Program-made: the position numbers and the translations under genes
Source of the DNA: Sphingobacterium cellulitidis
Lineage (GTDB): Bacteria > Bacteroidota > Bacteroidia > Sphingobacteriales > Sphingobacteriaceae
Length of the DNA: 64,000 nucleotides
Assembly: GCA_002245855.1 (NCBI GenBank)
Contig: NOUX01000003.1
Coordinates: forward strand, 248,001 to 312,000
Direction: 5' to 3'
Shown: positions 27,651 through 36,347 of the stretch, piece after piece
Layout of the letters: the number at the start of each line of letters is the position of its first letter
Numbering within the stretch: position 1 is the first letter of the stretch
The notes under the pieces: generated by a model
Databases searched by the model: none
The model's input: the letters and a program-made list of their open reading frames with translations, nothing else
What the model was told of the DNA's origin: nothing

Positions 27651-28610
27651 TTAATATCGGCTAGCTGTATTTAATTTTTCCAAAGCCTCCTCACCTAATC
27701 TCAATTGCAAAGCAGAAACAAAACCTTGTAAATGACTTTCTTTTGTCGCACTGGCTATGGGAGCCGTAATATTGGGTTGAGCTAATAACCATGCTAATGC
27801 AACGGAGGCTGACGAAGTACGGTAAGCCGAAGCCACATCATTCAATGCCGCAACAATACGTTGCCCTCTTTCATTCCAATATCTTTTTTCAATACCTTCA
27901 CCCCTTTTGGATTTCGAAAAATCATCATCAGTCAAATACTTCCCTGATAAAAATCCACTCGCCAAAGAATAATATGGAATAACGGCTAGACCATATTGTT
28001 GAACCGTTTCCGCATATTCAGTTTCATATTTCTCCCGATCATACAAGTTATATTCAGGTTGAAGGGAGATATATTTCGGTAATCCTAATCTACTTGACGT
28101 GTCCAAACTCTCCAATAAACGATCTGTTTTGATATTGGATGCTCCAATGTATCGTACCTTTCCTTCTTTTATCAAATCCTCATAAGCTCTTAAGGTTTCC
28201 TCCACTGGCGTATCCAAATCATCGTAATGCGTTTGATATAAATCAATATATTCTGTTTGCAATCGACTTAAGGAAAGCTCAACCTGCTCTTTTATATAGA
28301 CTGCCTTGGTATTGGTTTTACTGTCATAACCAAACCTTCCAGCAACTTTGGTCATCAAAACTACTTTTTCCCGGTTATTTCTCTCGTTTAGCCAATTTCC
28401 AATAATAGTTTCTGACTCTCCACCCTTATTGCCGGGCACCCAATGAGAATAATTGTTGGCTGTATCAATTGCATTGAAACCCAAATCCATAAATTGATCC
28501 AAAATTTCAAAGGATTGTTTTTCATCCAAGGTCCAACCAAAAACATTTCCCCCAAAAATTAAGGGTACTATTTCTAAATCAGACTCTCCAAATTTTACGA
28601 TTTTATCCAT
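27651..28610 (-). CDS. Aldo/keto reductase
   Basis: NADPH-dependent oxidoreductase with TIM-barrel fold, 319 aa, of the YajO/Tas-like group. Catalytic tetrad candidates: Asp and Tyr in 'NAIDTANNYSHWVPG', Lys in 'VVLMTKVAGRFG' and His in 'YIDLYQTHYDDLDTPVEETL'. NADP-site elements are 'IPYYSLASGFLSGKY' and 'VALAWLLAQPNITAPIASAT'. Physiological substrate unknown; detoxification of reactive aldehydes is a common role and would suit the neighbouring dps. It starts with ATG at 28610, divergent from the RluA-type gene. Confidence 0.92.
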   Translation of the reverse strand: MDKIVKFGESDLEIVPLIFGGNVFGWTLDEKQSFEILDQFMDLGFNAIDTANNYSHWVPGNKGGESETIIGNWLNERNNREKVVLMTKVAGRFGYDSKTNTKAVYIKEQVELSLSRLQTEYIDLYQTHYDDLDTPVEETLRAYEDLIKEGKVRYIGASNIKTDRLLESLDTSSRLGLPKYISLQPEYNLYDREKYETEYAETVQQYGLAVIPYYSLASGFLSGKYLTDDDFSKSKRGEGIEKRYWNERGQRIVAALNDVASAYRTSSASVALAWLLAQPNITAPIASATKESHLQGFVSALQLRLGEEALEKLNTASRY

Positions 28611-28728
28611 TTAAGCACGAATTTTTAGTATTAACAATTTACTCATTATTTAGCAGATAAAGGCCTTTTTCAGGCTTAATATTGTCATAAAAAAGTCGAT
28701 ATATCATTCCGCATTACCTTACAATTCG

Positions 28729-28736
28729 TACTTTTG
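28729..28736 (+). promoter_or_regulatory. -7 box TACTTTTG of the RluA-type operon
   Basis: Perfect TAnnTTTG. The start site would fall at about 28741-28743, so the in-frame TTG at 28741 is not a usable start and the ATG at 28756 is. Confidence 0.65.
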
Positions 28737-28755
28737 TCCTTTGTCAAAAAATAAA

Positions 28756-30441
28756 ATGTCTAAAGAGATTCCTTACTTCCATTTATTTCAAGAAGATACA
28801 GAACAAATCAGCCTTCCAAGTCGATTTACTTTTCCATTTTGTTATGAACCACATGAACTAAGTAAACTTGCCGCCCAACAGGTTCAAGATTACTTAATGA
28901 ATCAACAGGATTTTGACCATAACTTCGGATTGGACCCTGAACAATCCGGATTGATCATCGGAAAAATGTTTGGCGTATTGGTGCTGAGAGATCAACAGGG
29001 CCAATTAGGATTTCTTGCCGCAGTATCTGGAAAATTAGCCGGAACAAATAGACATAACTATTTTGTCCCCCCAATCTTTGATATGCTTGACCCTGAAGGT
29101 TTTTTTCTGAAGGAAGAAGAAATAATCAATCAAATAAATAGAGATATTGAAAAGCTTCAAAATTCAACAGCATTAAAAGACTTAAAAACTAAGCTAGCAA
29201 GCACAAGGGCTCAAGAGGAACAAGCCTTGGCAGATATGCGTGCCTTACATAAAAAGAATAAAGCCGAAAGGAAGGCTATTCGAAATACCCATAAAGAATC
29301 CCTTTCTATCGACGAATATAAATTGATTGAAGAGGATTTAATCAAACAGAGTTACCGGGACCAGCATCATTATGATGTCCAAAAAGAACTCTCAGCCAGG
29401 AATATCCTACAGGCTGAAACTGAATTGAATGAAATTCTCAACCAAATTGACCTTTTGAAGCAGGAAAGAAAACTGCGTTCCTCCAATCTTCAGAATGAAC
29501 TTTTTGACCAATATCATTTCTTGAACGCAAATCAACAGCGTAAATCTGTATTGGATATATTCAAGGACAGTAAAAACATTATTCCACCAGCAGGTGCTGG
29601 CGAATGTGCTGCTCCAAAACTGCTTCAATATGCTTTTGAGCATAACATGAACCCCATATCTATGGCAGAATTCTGGTGGGGTTCATCGCCTAATCAGGAG
29701 GTCCGTAAGCATCAGAACTTCTACCCCGCCTGTCGAGGGAAATGTGAGCCTATTTTGGAACATATGCTCCAAGGTTTGGCCGTCGATCCTAATCCCATGC
29801 TGGAAAACCCTGCCGATGGCAAGGAGTTGGAAATCATCTTTGAAGATGATGCAATCATCGTAGTGAACAAACCGGCAGAATTCCTTTCGGTCCCTGGCAT
29901 CAATGTCCAAGATAGCGTGCAAAGCCGTATTATGGCAAAATATCCGAATCTGGATAGCCCATTGATCATTCATCGATTGGATATGTCTACCTCAGGAATC
30001 CTTGTTCTTGCAAAAACCAAGGAGGCACATCAATTTATTCAAAGTCAATTTATCAACCATACGGTTAAGAAAAGATATACTGCCCTTCTGGATGGCATTA
30101 TCCAACAACCTGAAGGCTTAATTGATCTTCCACTACGGGTGGACCTGGATGATCGACCTAGACAGGTGGTTTGTTACGAATATGGAAAACCTGCGCAAAC
30201 AGAATATAAAATTGTAGCCATCGAAGGCCAGCATACGCGAATCCATTATTTCCCGCTAACGGGAAGAACCCATCAATTGAGAGTTCATTCTGCGCATGCT
30301 AAAGGCTTGAATTGTGCTATTATTGGTGATGATCTCTATGGAAAACGGGCAAACCGTTTGCATTTACATGCGGGATATATTCAATTTATTCACCCCCATT
30401 CCAAAGCATCAGTTTCCTTTGAGGTATCGGACCCGTTTTAG
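28756..30441 (+). CDS. RluA-family pseudouridine synthase with long N-terminal extension
   Basis: Converts uridine to pseudouridine in rRNA or tRNA. 561 aa from the ATG at 28756, about twice the usual RluA length. The C-terminal half (about 365-561) is the synthase: 'IIVVNKPAEFLSVPG', catalytic Asp409 in 'LIIHRLDMSTSGILVLAKTK', 'KKRYTALLDG' and 'HYFPLTGRTHQLRVHSAHAK'. The N-terminal part has a globular section (about 1-135), a charged coiled coil (about 140-265) and a Cys-containing block with 'PPAGAGECAAPKLLQYAF', 'MAEFWWGSSP' and 'FYPACRGKCEP' (Cys284, Cys326, Cys330). This architecture also occurs in gammaproteobacteria; its RNA target is unknown to me. First gene of a likely three-gene operon. 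Confidence 0.9.
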   Translation: MSKEIPYFHLFQEDTEQISLPSRFTFPFCYEPHELSKLAAQQVQDYLMNQQDFDHNFGLDPEQSGLIIGKMFGVLVLRDQQGQLGFLAAVSGKLAGTNRHNYFVPPIFDMLDPEGFFLKEEEIINQINRDIEKLQNSTALKDLKTKLASTRAQEEQALADMRALHKKNKAERKAIRNTHKESLSIDEYKLIEEDLIKQSYRDQHHYDVQKELSARNILQAETELNEILNQIDLLKQERKLRSSNLQNELFDQYHFLNANQQRKSVLDIFKDSKNIIPPAGAGECAAPKLLQYAFEHNMNPISMAEFWWGSSPNQEVRKHQNFYPACRGKCEPILEHMLQGLAVDPNPMLENPADGKELEIIFEDDAIIVVNKPAEFLSVPGINVQDSVQSRIMAKYPNLDSPLIIHRLDMSTSGILVLAKTKEAHQFIQSQFINHTVKKRYTALLDGIIQQPEGLIDLPLRVDLDDRPRQVVCYEYGKPAQTEYKIVAIEGQHTRIHYFPLTGRTHQLRVHSAHAKGLNCAIIGDDLYGKRANRLHLHAGYIQFIHPHSKASVSFEVSDPF

Positions 30442-30485
30442 ATTTCGCAGGATTTCTTTAACTTAAAGCAAATAATCACACCGAA

Positions 30486-31058
30486 ATGGAAGTCTTAAGA
30501 TATGCCTATCAACATCCTCAATTAAAATCATCCGACTTGGAACTGATTTTTGAAGCCCATGACCAAGTCCATTTATCAAAAGGGGATTTTATACTGGAAA
30601 AAGGTCATATAGCCAATGAATACTATATTGTGGAAGAAGGTTTAGTCCGTACCTATTTATATGATTATGAAGGCAATGAAATCAGCACTGGCTTTTCCGG
30701 AAAAAATGAAGTTGTAATTGAAGTAGCCTCGATTTTTCAAAGAATTCCAACCCAAGAATATATACAATGTTTAACAGATTGTATCTTATGGAAAATTGAT
30801 TACGAAAAATTTCAGGACCTTTTTCATAAAATCCCTGCTTTTCGAGAATGGGGTCGTGCTTGGATGGCTTTTGAACTTTATCTGTCCAAGAAAAGAGCCA
30901 CGGAAATGATTACAGAGCCCGCAAAAATGAGATATCTCCATCTTATGGAAGAAAAACCACAAATTATCCAGCAAGCACCCCTCAAATATATTGCCTCCTA
31001 TTTAGGCGTAACAGATAGTTCCCTTAGTAGAATCCGTAAAGAAATCCTTAACGATTAA
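30486..31058 (+). CDS. Crp/Fnr-family transcriptional regulator
   Basis: 190 aa, Bacteroidota-type. An N-terminal cyclic-nucleotide-binding-like beta-roll is seen in 'VHLSKGDFILEKGHIANEYY' and 'VEEGLVRTYLYDYEGNE'. The C-terminal winged helix is 'PLKYIASYLGVTDSSLSRIR'. The phosphate-binding arginine of true cAMP receptors (RSA motif) is not present, so the ligand is unknown. It lies 45 bp after the RluA-type gene and 14 bp before the pentapeptide gene, so it probably controls its own operon. Confidence 0.92.
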   Translation: MEVLRYAYQHPQLKSSDLELIFEAHDQVHLSKGDFILEKGHIANEYYIVEEGLVRTYLYDYEGNEISTGFSGKNEVVIEVASIFQRIPTQEYIQCLTDCILWKIDYEKFQDLFHKIPAFREWGRAWMAFELYLSKKRATEMITEPAKMRYLHLMEEKPQIIQQAPLKYIASYLGVTDSSLSRIRKEILND

Positions 31059-31072
31059 TAATATAAACAAAC

Positions 31073-31645
31073 ATGATGGATTATTTTGAAGATCAAACCT
31101 TTCAGAATATCAATTTTATAGATAGCCCCCTTCACAAGGGCGAATATGAATACTGTAAATTTCTTCAATGCAATTTTGAAGGAGTAAACCTCAACAATTA
31201 TAAATTTATCGATTGCCAATTTGTGGATTGCAATTTATCCCTGGCAAAAATTGAACAATGCAGTTTCCAAGACATCCTATTCAAAAACTGCAAATTGTTG
31301 GGATTACGATTTGATAGTATCAACCCATTTAATATCCAACTCCGCTTCGAGGAATCCAGCTTAGACCATAGCTCCTTCTATAATTGCAATATCAAAGGAA
31401 CAGTCTTCTCGAATTGCCGTTTGCATCAGGTAGACTTTGAAAACGCACAATTAACCAATGCCAGCTTTGCCGGATCCGATATGAAGGACGCCCAATTTAT
31501 TAACTCCAACCTTGAGAAAGTGGACTTTAGAGAATCAAAAAACTTGATTTTAGATCCAAGCATCAATAAAGTTAAAGGAGCGAAAATAAATCTCAACAGC
31601 CTACCTGGTCTATTATTAAAATACAAGTTATCCATTAGCATTTAA
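31073..31645 (+). CDS. Pentapeptide-repeat protein, Qnr-like architecture
   Basis: 190 aa made mostly of pentapeptide repeats that fold into a right-handed quadrilateral beta-helix, e.g. 'CKFLQCNFEGVNLNNYKF', 'IDCQFVDCNLSLAKIEQCSF', 'NCRLHQVDFENAQLTNASF'. A break near residue 82 ('DSINPFNIQLRF') and the C-terminal 'LDPSINKVKGAKINLNSL' recall the Qnr proteins, which have a similar break and a 'LDPRRVNLEGVKI'-like end and protect gyrase as DNA mimics. Gyrase protection here is inference only; many pentapeptide proteins do something else. Two adjacent ATGs (31073, 31076). Last gene of the RluA-Crp-pentapeptide group. Confidence 0.85.
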   Translation: MMDYFEDQTFQNINFIDSPLHKGEYEYCKFLQCNFEGVNLNNYKFIDCQFVDCNLSLAKIEQCSFQDILFKNCKLLGLRFDSINPFNIQLRFEESSLDHSSFYNCNIKGTVFSNCRLHQVDFENAQLTNASFAGSDMKDAQFINSNLEKVDFRESKNLILDPSINKVKGAKINLNSLPGLLLKYKLSISI

Positions 31646-32065
31646 TTAAAAATTATTTTTCAAGAAGAGTCTGATTCTAGATTTTACAAACTGTTACAAG
31701 CCGTAGAAAATGTTGGTTTTGAATCCAGTGTAATTTATGTTGCTACTTAACAAGGAATTCGGTTTTAGTTAGATTCAAGTATAGGAAATGGTCGGACCAT
31801 GCTCGGACCTGACGGGGACCTCCTTCGAATTTTTTCGGCAAAGGTCCGAAGAAGGTCCGAAGAAGGTCCGGCAAAAGTGCGGTAGTACCATGAATTTTTC
31901 CTGAAGAATTATTCAATTTGATATTTAATTGCTACTCCAGATTTACACAATTTCAAACCATAGCATATCGAAATTTGAAAAAGGAAATTAACCTATTTGT
32001 CAAAAAGCCTGAATAAATAGTAGCAAGGATTCTATTTCTCGGGCATTATCCTTAATTTTAGGGAT
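31646..32065. other. Intergenic region carrying a GC-rich repeat
   Basis: 420 bp without a gene. Apart from the array at 31793-31881 it is AT-rich. No terminator was recognised after the pentapeptide gene and no perfect -7 box before the flavin reductase gene. Confidence 0.5.
31793..31881. repeat. Inverted array of CGGACC / GGTCCG units on an 11-nt period
   Basis: CGGACC at 31793 and 31804 and GGGACC at 31815, then, after a short AT-rich centre, GGTCCG at 31843, 31854 and 31865 with a decayed AGTGCG at 31876. Spacing is exactly 11 nt within each half and the two halves are reverse complements. The block is much richer in G+C than its surroundings and could fold into a long hairpin. Confidence 0.85.
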
Positions 32066-32632
32066 ATGAAGATATTGGCCTTTGGAGCGAGTAATAGCTC
32101 CGATTCTATTAATAAAAAGCTGGTTAGCAGTGTAAGTAAATATTATAAAGAAATTGATGATGAGATCTTGGTACTGGACATCAATAATTTTCCTGTTCCA
32201 ATATTTTCCAAGGATCTAGAAAAAGAAATCGGGATTCCTGAGAATGCTGTGGAATTTGCTTCCAAGATTGATTGGGCAGATTTGATATTGATATCATTTG
32301 CAGAGAATAACGGAAATTATAATGTAGGTTATAAAAACCTGTATGATTGGATTTCAAGAATAAAGGGTCGGAAGGTGTATCCGGGAAAGCCGGTATTCCT
32401 ATTATCCACGAGTGATGGACCAAGGGGCGCCAAAACTATCTTAGAAATGGCTGAAGCTAGGATGCCTAGAGATGGGGCAACTGTCCTGGAAACGTTTTCC
32501 CTGCCTGATTTTCAATTGAATTTTGAGGAAGGGAAAGGGATCATTACGCCTTTATTAAGAAGTCAATTGGAAGCGAAAGTGCGCAAAACAAAACGCTTGA
32601 TGGCCGAGCGTTTATCAAATGAACAACAGTAA
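32066..32632 (+). CDS. NAD(P)H-dependent FMN reductase-type flavoprotein
   Basis: Flavodoxin-like fold reductase, 188 aa. The FMN phosphate loop is 'ILAFGASNSSDSINKKL', and 'DLILISFAENNGNYNVGYKN' followed by 'LYDWIS' matches the active-site segment of the family (usually 'PEYNGSYPGALKNAIDW'), with Asn in place of Glu-Tyr. The family reduces flavins, quinones or chromate. It is first in a probable three-gene unit with a DJ-1/PfpI protein (18-bp gap), which suggests an oxidative or carbonyl-stress role. Confidence 0.88.
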   Translation: MKILAFGASNSSDSINKKLVSSVSKYYKEIDDEILVLDINNFPVPIFSKDLEKEIGIPENAVEFASKIDWADLILISFAENNGNYNVGYKNLYDWISRIKGRKVYPGKPVFLLSTSDGPRGAKTILEMAEARMPRDGATVLETFSLPDFQLNFEEGKGIITPLLRSQLEAKVRKTKRLMAERLSNEQQ

Positions 32633-32650
32633 AATTTAATTTTCAATATT

Positions 32651-33229
32651 ATGGCAAAGAAAGTATTATTATTAGTTGGTGATTATGTAGAGGATTATGA
32701 AGCTATGGTTCCATTTCAAGCAATGGAATCCATAGGTATCCAAGTAGATGCTGTAGCTCCGGACCGCAAAAAAGGTGATGTGGTTCCGACCGCTGTTCAT
32801 GATTTCACGGGTGATCAAACCTACAAAGAATTGAGAGGGCATAATTTTGCTATCAACAAGGATTTTGATTCGGTAAACACGGCAGATTATGATGGATTAT
32901 ATATTGCTGGTGGACGTTCTGCAGAATACATCCGTTTAAATAAAAGAGTGTTAGAGATTACGAAGGACTTTTTTGATCAAGACAAACCAGTAGCAGCGAT
33001 CTGTCATGGAATTCAAGTATTAACTGCTGCAAAGGTATTGCAAGGGCGTACATTAACGGCTTATGTTGCTGTAGGACCAGATATTGAATTGGCGGGTGGT
33101 ACATGGAAAAACATACCTGCTGATCAAGCTGTGGTTGATGGCAACCTAGTTACCTCGCCAGCATGGCCTGGACACCAAAATATTCTGAAGGAATTCTATA
33201 AATTACTTGGCATTAAGATTAGTCTTTAA
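32651..33229 (+). CDS. DJ-1/PfpI-family protein
   Basis: 192 aa, PfpI/YhbO-like branch. The nucleophile-elbow cysteine is in 'PVAAICHGIQVLTAAKVLQG', preceded by 'DGLYIAGGRSAEYIRL' and followed by 'TLTAYVAVGPDIELAGG'. The acidic partner residue is in 'VGDYVEDYEAMVPFQAMESI'. Members act as chaperones, glyoxalase/deglycase-like enzymes or peptidases; assignment within these is disputed. Its stop overlaps the next start by one base (TAATG), which indicates translational coupling. Confidence 0.92.
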   Translation: MAKKVLLLVGDYVEDYEAMVPFQAMESIGIQVDAVAPDRKKGDVVPTAVHDFTGDQTYKELRGHNFAINKDFDSVNTADYDGLYIAGGRSAEYIRLNKRVLEITKDFFDQDKPVAAICHGIQVLTAAKVLQGRTLTAYVAVGPDIELAGGTWKNIPADQAVVDGNLVTSPAWPGHQNILKEFYKLLGIKISL

Positions 33230-33609
33230 TGGAAAAAAAACGTAAAAAGATTTGGTTTATAGCCATTCCACTGATCCTTATCCTCGGGTATTTTATTTAT
33301 GATGCCTATTCCCAACCTTCTATCGAAGAAATACCTGGTGGTTTTCAGGAGGTTGCATTTGTTCGAAACGAGAACAATAAAGGTGGGATCATCCGGATTT
33401 ATGCAGTGACTGTAGAAGATCAACTCAATGCACAATATGAACAATGTGCAGATATGTTTCCAGTAAATGATTATGGGAGTGTCACAAAGATTTACTTCTT
33501 TGACAAGAACAAGCCCTATCCTACTGAATTGAAGCTGGAAGACCCTCATTATGATGCTTCGAAGTACGAAGCAATTAATATTCTTAGCCGTCGAGGCGTT
33601 AATAAATAA
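33229..33609 (+). CDS. Small membrane-anchored protein of unknown function
   Basis: 126 aa, coupled to the DJ-1 gene by a TAATG overlap. An N-terminal basic stretch and hydrophobic helix ('KKIWFIAIPLILILGYFIYD', about residues 7-27) look like a signal anchor. The remainder is a small alpha/beta domain outside the cytoplasm ('EIPGGFQEVAFVRNENNKGG', 'YGSVTKIYFFDKNKPYP'). Not recognised. Followed 14 bp later by a good terminator, so it ends the flavin reductase-DJ-1 operon. Confidence 0.8.
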   Translation: MEKKRKKIWFIAIPLILILGYFIYDAYSQPSIEEIPGGFQEVAFVRNENNKGGIIRIYAVTVEDQLNAQYEQCADMFPVNDYGSVTKIYFFDKNKPYPTELKLEDPHYDASKYEAINILSRRGVNK

Positions 33610-33623
33610 GAATCTATTTTTTA

Positions 33624-33661
33624 AATAGCTGTAATGTAACACATTACAGCTATTGTTTTTT
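33624..33661 (+). terminator. Rho-independent terminator after the DJ-1 operon
   Basis: Perfect 14-bp stem (33624-33637 with 33641-33654), 3-nt loop, then GTTTTTTG. Confidence 0.92.
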
Positions 33662-34191
33662 GTGAAAATAAATTTTCTTATTTAAATATATTTTTTATAT
33701 ATTTATTCAAATAAAATATTTAACAAACAATTTTTTTAACCTACATCTATAGTTGAAATTCGGATATAGGCAGTTACATTAGAATTTCTCTCGTGAAGCT
33801 GTTGTTAAATTTCATTTTATTTATTGCGATTATAGTAAAATGATAGCACTCGAGGGCCCTTGGGTGCTTATTTGATTATATTAGTCAATCTATAAGAACA
33901 TCTGTTATAATACTTTATAAACCCATTTCCATTTAGTTCAATTTTTAATTATAATTCACATATTTTTTACTTAATTTTAACCCGTAATTAATTACATAAG
34001 TAAATAATCTAAAAAAACACATCCCATTCGAGAATTTTTTTGGGGAAAAAGCAGTAAAATAAATAGCGAAATAGATAAAAATTGATAAATCAGCCGGATC
34101 AAAAAAAACATCCTCAAATCAATTCCATTATTTAATAATTTGATATTAATTTATTAACTTTTACCAAATAAAGCTCGAACATCTTTGAGCT
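33662..34191. other. Long AT-rich intergenic region before ppk1
   Basis: 530 bp without a gene, long for this window. It contains a perfect AT-only inverted repeat with 9-bp arms (33683-33705), and an isolated GC-rich near-palindrome at 33845-33868 (12 pairs including two wobbles around GGGCCC). CATCTTTG at 34180-34187 (7 of 8 to the -7 consensus) ends 4 nt before the first ppk1 ATG. No RNA gene was recognised. Confidence 0.5.
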
Positions 34192-36294
34192 ATGATGACA
34201 GATAGAGAAATGGCAAGCAAATTTATCCCGAGAGATATTAGTTGGTTAAGTTTTAATGGTCGAGTTTTACAGGAGGCAGCGGATCCAACTGTACCTTTAC
34301 ATTTAAGAATAAAGTTTTTAGGCATATTCTCTAATAATCTGGATGAGTTTTTCAGGGTTAGGGTTGCTGCATTAAAAAGAGCAGCTGAAATAAACACTAA
34401 AGAGTCAAATAGTTATTTTTATAAACCACCTGCAATTATCCTTGAAAAGATTACGGAAATTGTAATTAAGCAGCAGCGAAAATTCGACAAAATTTGGAAC
34501 CAGGTCCAGCGTGAAATGGCCAAACAGAAAGTCTATATTAAATCTGCTGAAGACCTAAACCCAACCCAGTTAGCATTTGTAAAGAATTACTTTGACGAGG
34601 AAGTTGAAACCAATATCATCCCTTTAATTTTGGATGAAACCAAGCCTATGCCCTATCTTCGAGATAAGAGCTTATACCTGGGTATCGCCATGTATAAAGA
34701 TGATTGGCAGTATGACACCAAATTTGCAATCATTGAGCTTCCATCCAGACAGCTTGGACGATTTGTTATTTTGCCATCACCTAAAAATCAAAAACATATT
34801 ATCTTAATTGAAGATATCGTAAAGGTCAACCTGCCCTATATATTCTCTTATTTTGGATTTGATGATTTCGTTGCTAATACTTTTAAAATCACAAAGGACG
34901 CTGAATTTGACATCGACAATGATGTTAACACGACTTTTGTAGAGAAAATTAGTAAGGGAATCAAAAATCGTAGGAAAGGAAAACCAACCCGATTTGTATT
35001 TGATCAAGAAATGGATCCTAAGTTATTGGAATTACTGATTAAAAAACTGAATTTCAGTAAGAAAGACAGTATCATTCCAGGTCAAAAGATTCATAATTTC
35101 AAGCATTTTATGGATTTTCCCGATGTTTTCAAAGCGGATGAAAAGCCTGAGGAAAGAATGTCCTTTGAGCATCCGGACTTTGCAGGAACAGACCGGGTGA
35201 CCGATGTGATCCAGAAAAAAGATGTTCTTCTATCCTTTCCATACCATGAGTTTCGACCGATGATTGATTTATTACGGGAAGCAGCCATGGATCCAGATGT
35301 GAAGTCCATCAAAACAACCATCTACCGGATGGCAACCAATTCCAAGATTGCCAATGCCTTGGTAAATGCAGCCAGAAATGGTAAGGAAGTAACCGTCATG
35401 CTGGAACTGAGAGCAAGATTTGATGAAGAGCATAACTTGGAATGGAAAGAACGATTTGAAATGGAAGGAGTCAAGGTTCTTGTAGGTGTACCGAATAAGA
35501 AAGTGCATGCCAAATTGTGTATCATCAAGAAACGCGTTCAAAATAAGACGATTCAATATGGTTTTGTGAGTACAGGAAATATCAATGAGAAAACCGCCAA
35601 ATTATATGGTGACTATTGTTTGATGACCAGCAACAAAGGAGTCATGGCTGATATCAATAAGATCTTTAATGCTTTGCAAAAGCCAAAAATTCCAATTGAA
35701 AATCAAATTCATCACAATAAGCATTTGATGATCTGTCCATTCGATATGCGTCAGCAAATTTGTGCCTTAATTGATAAGGAAATTGCGGAAGCCAAAGCTG
35801 GCAAACCTGCTCGAATTATTATCAAGATCAATTCATTAAGTGATAAAGAATCCATTAAGAAAATATATGAAGCGGCAACCGCTGGCGTTCAGGTAGATCT
35901 TATTGTGCGTGGTATTTTCTGTGCAGTCAATCAAAAGAAATTTATCAAGCCATTTCATGCCATCAGTATAGTTGATGAATTTTTAGAACATGCGCGTGTA
36001 TTTTATTTTTATGCTGCCGGTAAAGAATTGACCTATATCTCATCCGCAGATTTGATGACCAGGAATTTGGATCATCGGATTGAGGCTGCTGTAAAAATCA
36101 ACAATAAGAAATTAAAGCATGAATTATTGGATATGCTGGAGATTCAACTGCGAGACAATGTCAAAGCAAGGTATCTGAATAACAAGCAAACCAATGAATA
36201 CGTTCATAATGAGGAGCCTATTTGCCGATCACAAATTGAAATTCACAATTATCTTAAATCTAAAGTCGAAGAAAAAGAACTGATCGAGCAATAG
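34192..36294 (+). CDS. ppk1: Polyphosphate kinase 1
   Basis: Makes inorganic polyphosphate from ATP, reversibly, membrane-associated; linked to starvation and stress survival. 700 aa. The N-terminal domain starts 'FIPRDISWLSFNGRVLQEA', then 'LRIKFLGIFSNNLDEFFRVR'. The two PLD-like catalytic domains carry the autophosphorylated His439 ('KKVHAKLCIIKK') and His600 ('FLEHARVFYFYAAG'), with 'IKTTIYRMATNSKIANALVN' between. Possible starts are the ATGs at 34192, 34195 and 34210. If CATCTTTG at 34180 is the -7 box, only 34210 would have a normal leader. Confidence 0.96.
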   Translation: MMTDREMASKFIPRDISWLSFNGRVLQEAADPTVPLHLRIKFLGIFSNNLDEFFRVRVAALKRAAEINTKESNSYFYKPPAIILEKITEIVIKQQRKFDKIWNQVQREMAKQKVYIKSAEDLNPTQLAFVKNYFDEEVETNIIPLILDETKPMPYLRDKSLYLGIAMYKDDWQYDTKFAIIELPSRQLGRFVILPSPKNQKHIILIEDIVKVNLPYIFSYFGFDDFVANTFKITKDAEFDIDNDVNTTFVEKISKGIKNRRKGKPTRFVFDQEMDPKLLELLIKKLNFSKKDSIIPGQKIHNFKHFMDFPDVFKADEKPEERMSFEHPDFAGTDRVTDVIQKKDVLLSFPYHEFRPMIDLLREAAMDPDVKSIKTTIYRMATNSKIANALVNAARNGKEVTVMLELRARFDEEHNLEWKERFEMEGVKVLVGVPNKKVHAKLCIIKKRVQNKTIQYGFVSTGNINEKTAKLYGDYCLMTSNKGVMADINKIFNALQKPKIPIENQIHHNKHLMICPFDMRQQICALIDKEIAEAKAGKPARIIIKINSLSDKESIKKIYEAATAGVQVDLIVRGIFCAVNQKKFIKPFHAISIVDEFLEHARVFYFYAAGKELTYISSADLMTRNLDHRIEAAVKINNKKLKHELLDMLEIQLRDNVKARYLNNKQTNEYVHNEEPICRSQIEIHNYLKSKVEEKELIEQ

Positions 36295-36347
36295 TAATTA
36301 TTTTATTTTGCTAATATTTTTAGTATTTTAGTAAAAATATTAGTGAG

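Noticed and set aside
33226..33642. 138-codon minus-strand frame
   Set aside because: Antisense to the membrane-anchored gene at 33229-33609, which is coupled to the DJ-1 gene by TAATG and followed by a terminator. The antisense frame has no such context and runs through the terminator stem.
33845..33868. Terminator at the GC-rich palindrome
   Set aside because: It is not followed by a T-run, the loop would be too small, and the operon already ends at a strong terminator at 33624-33661.
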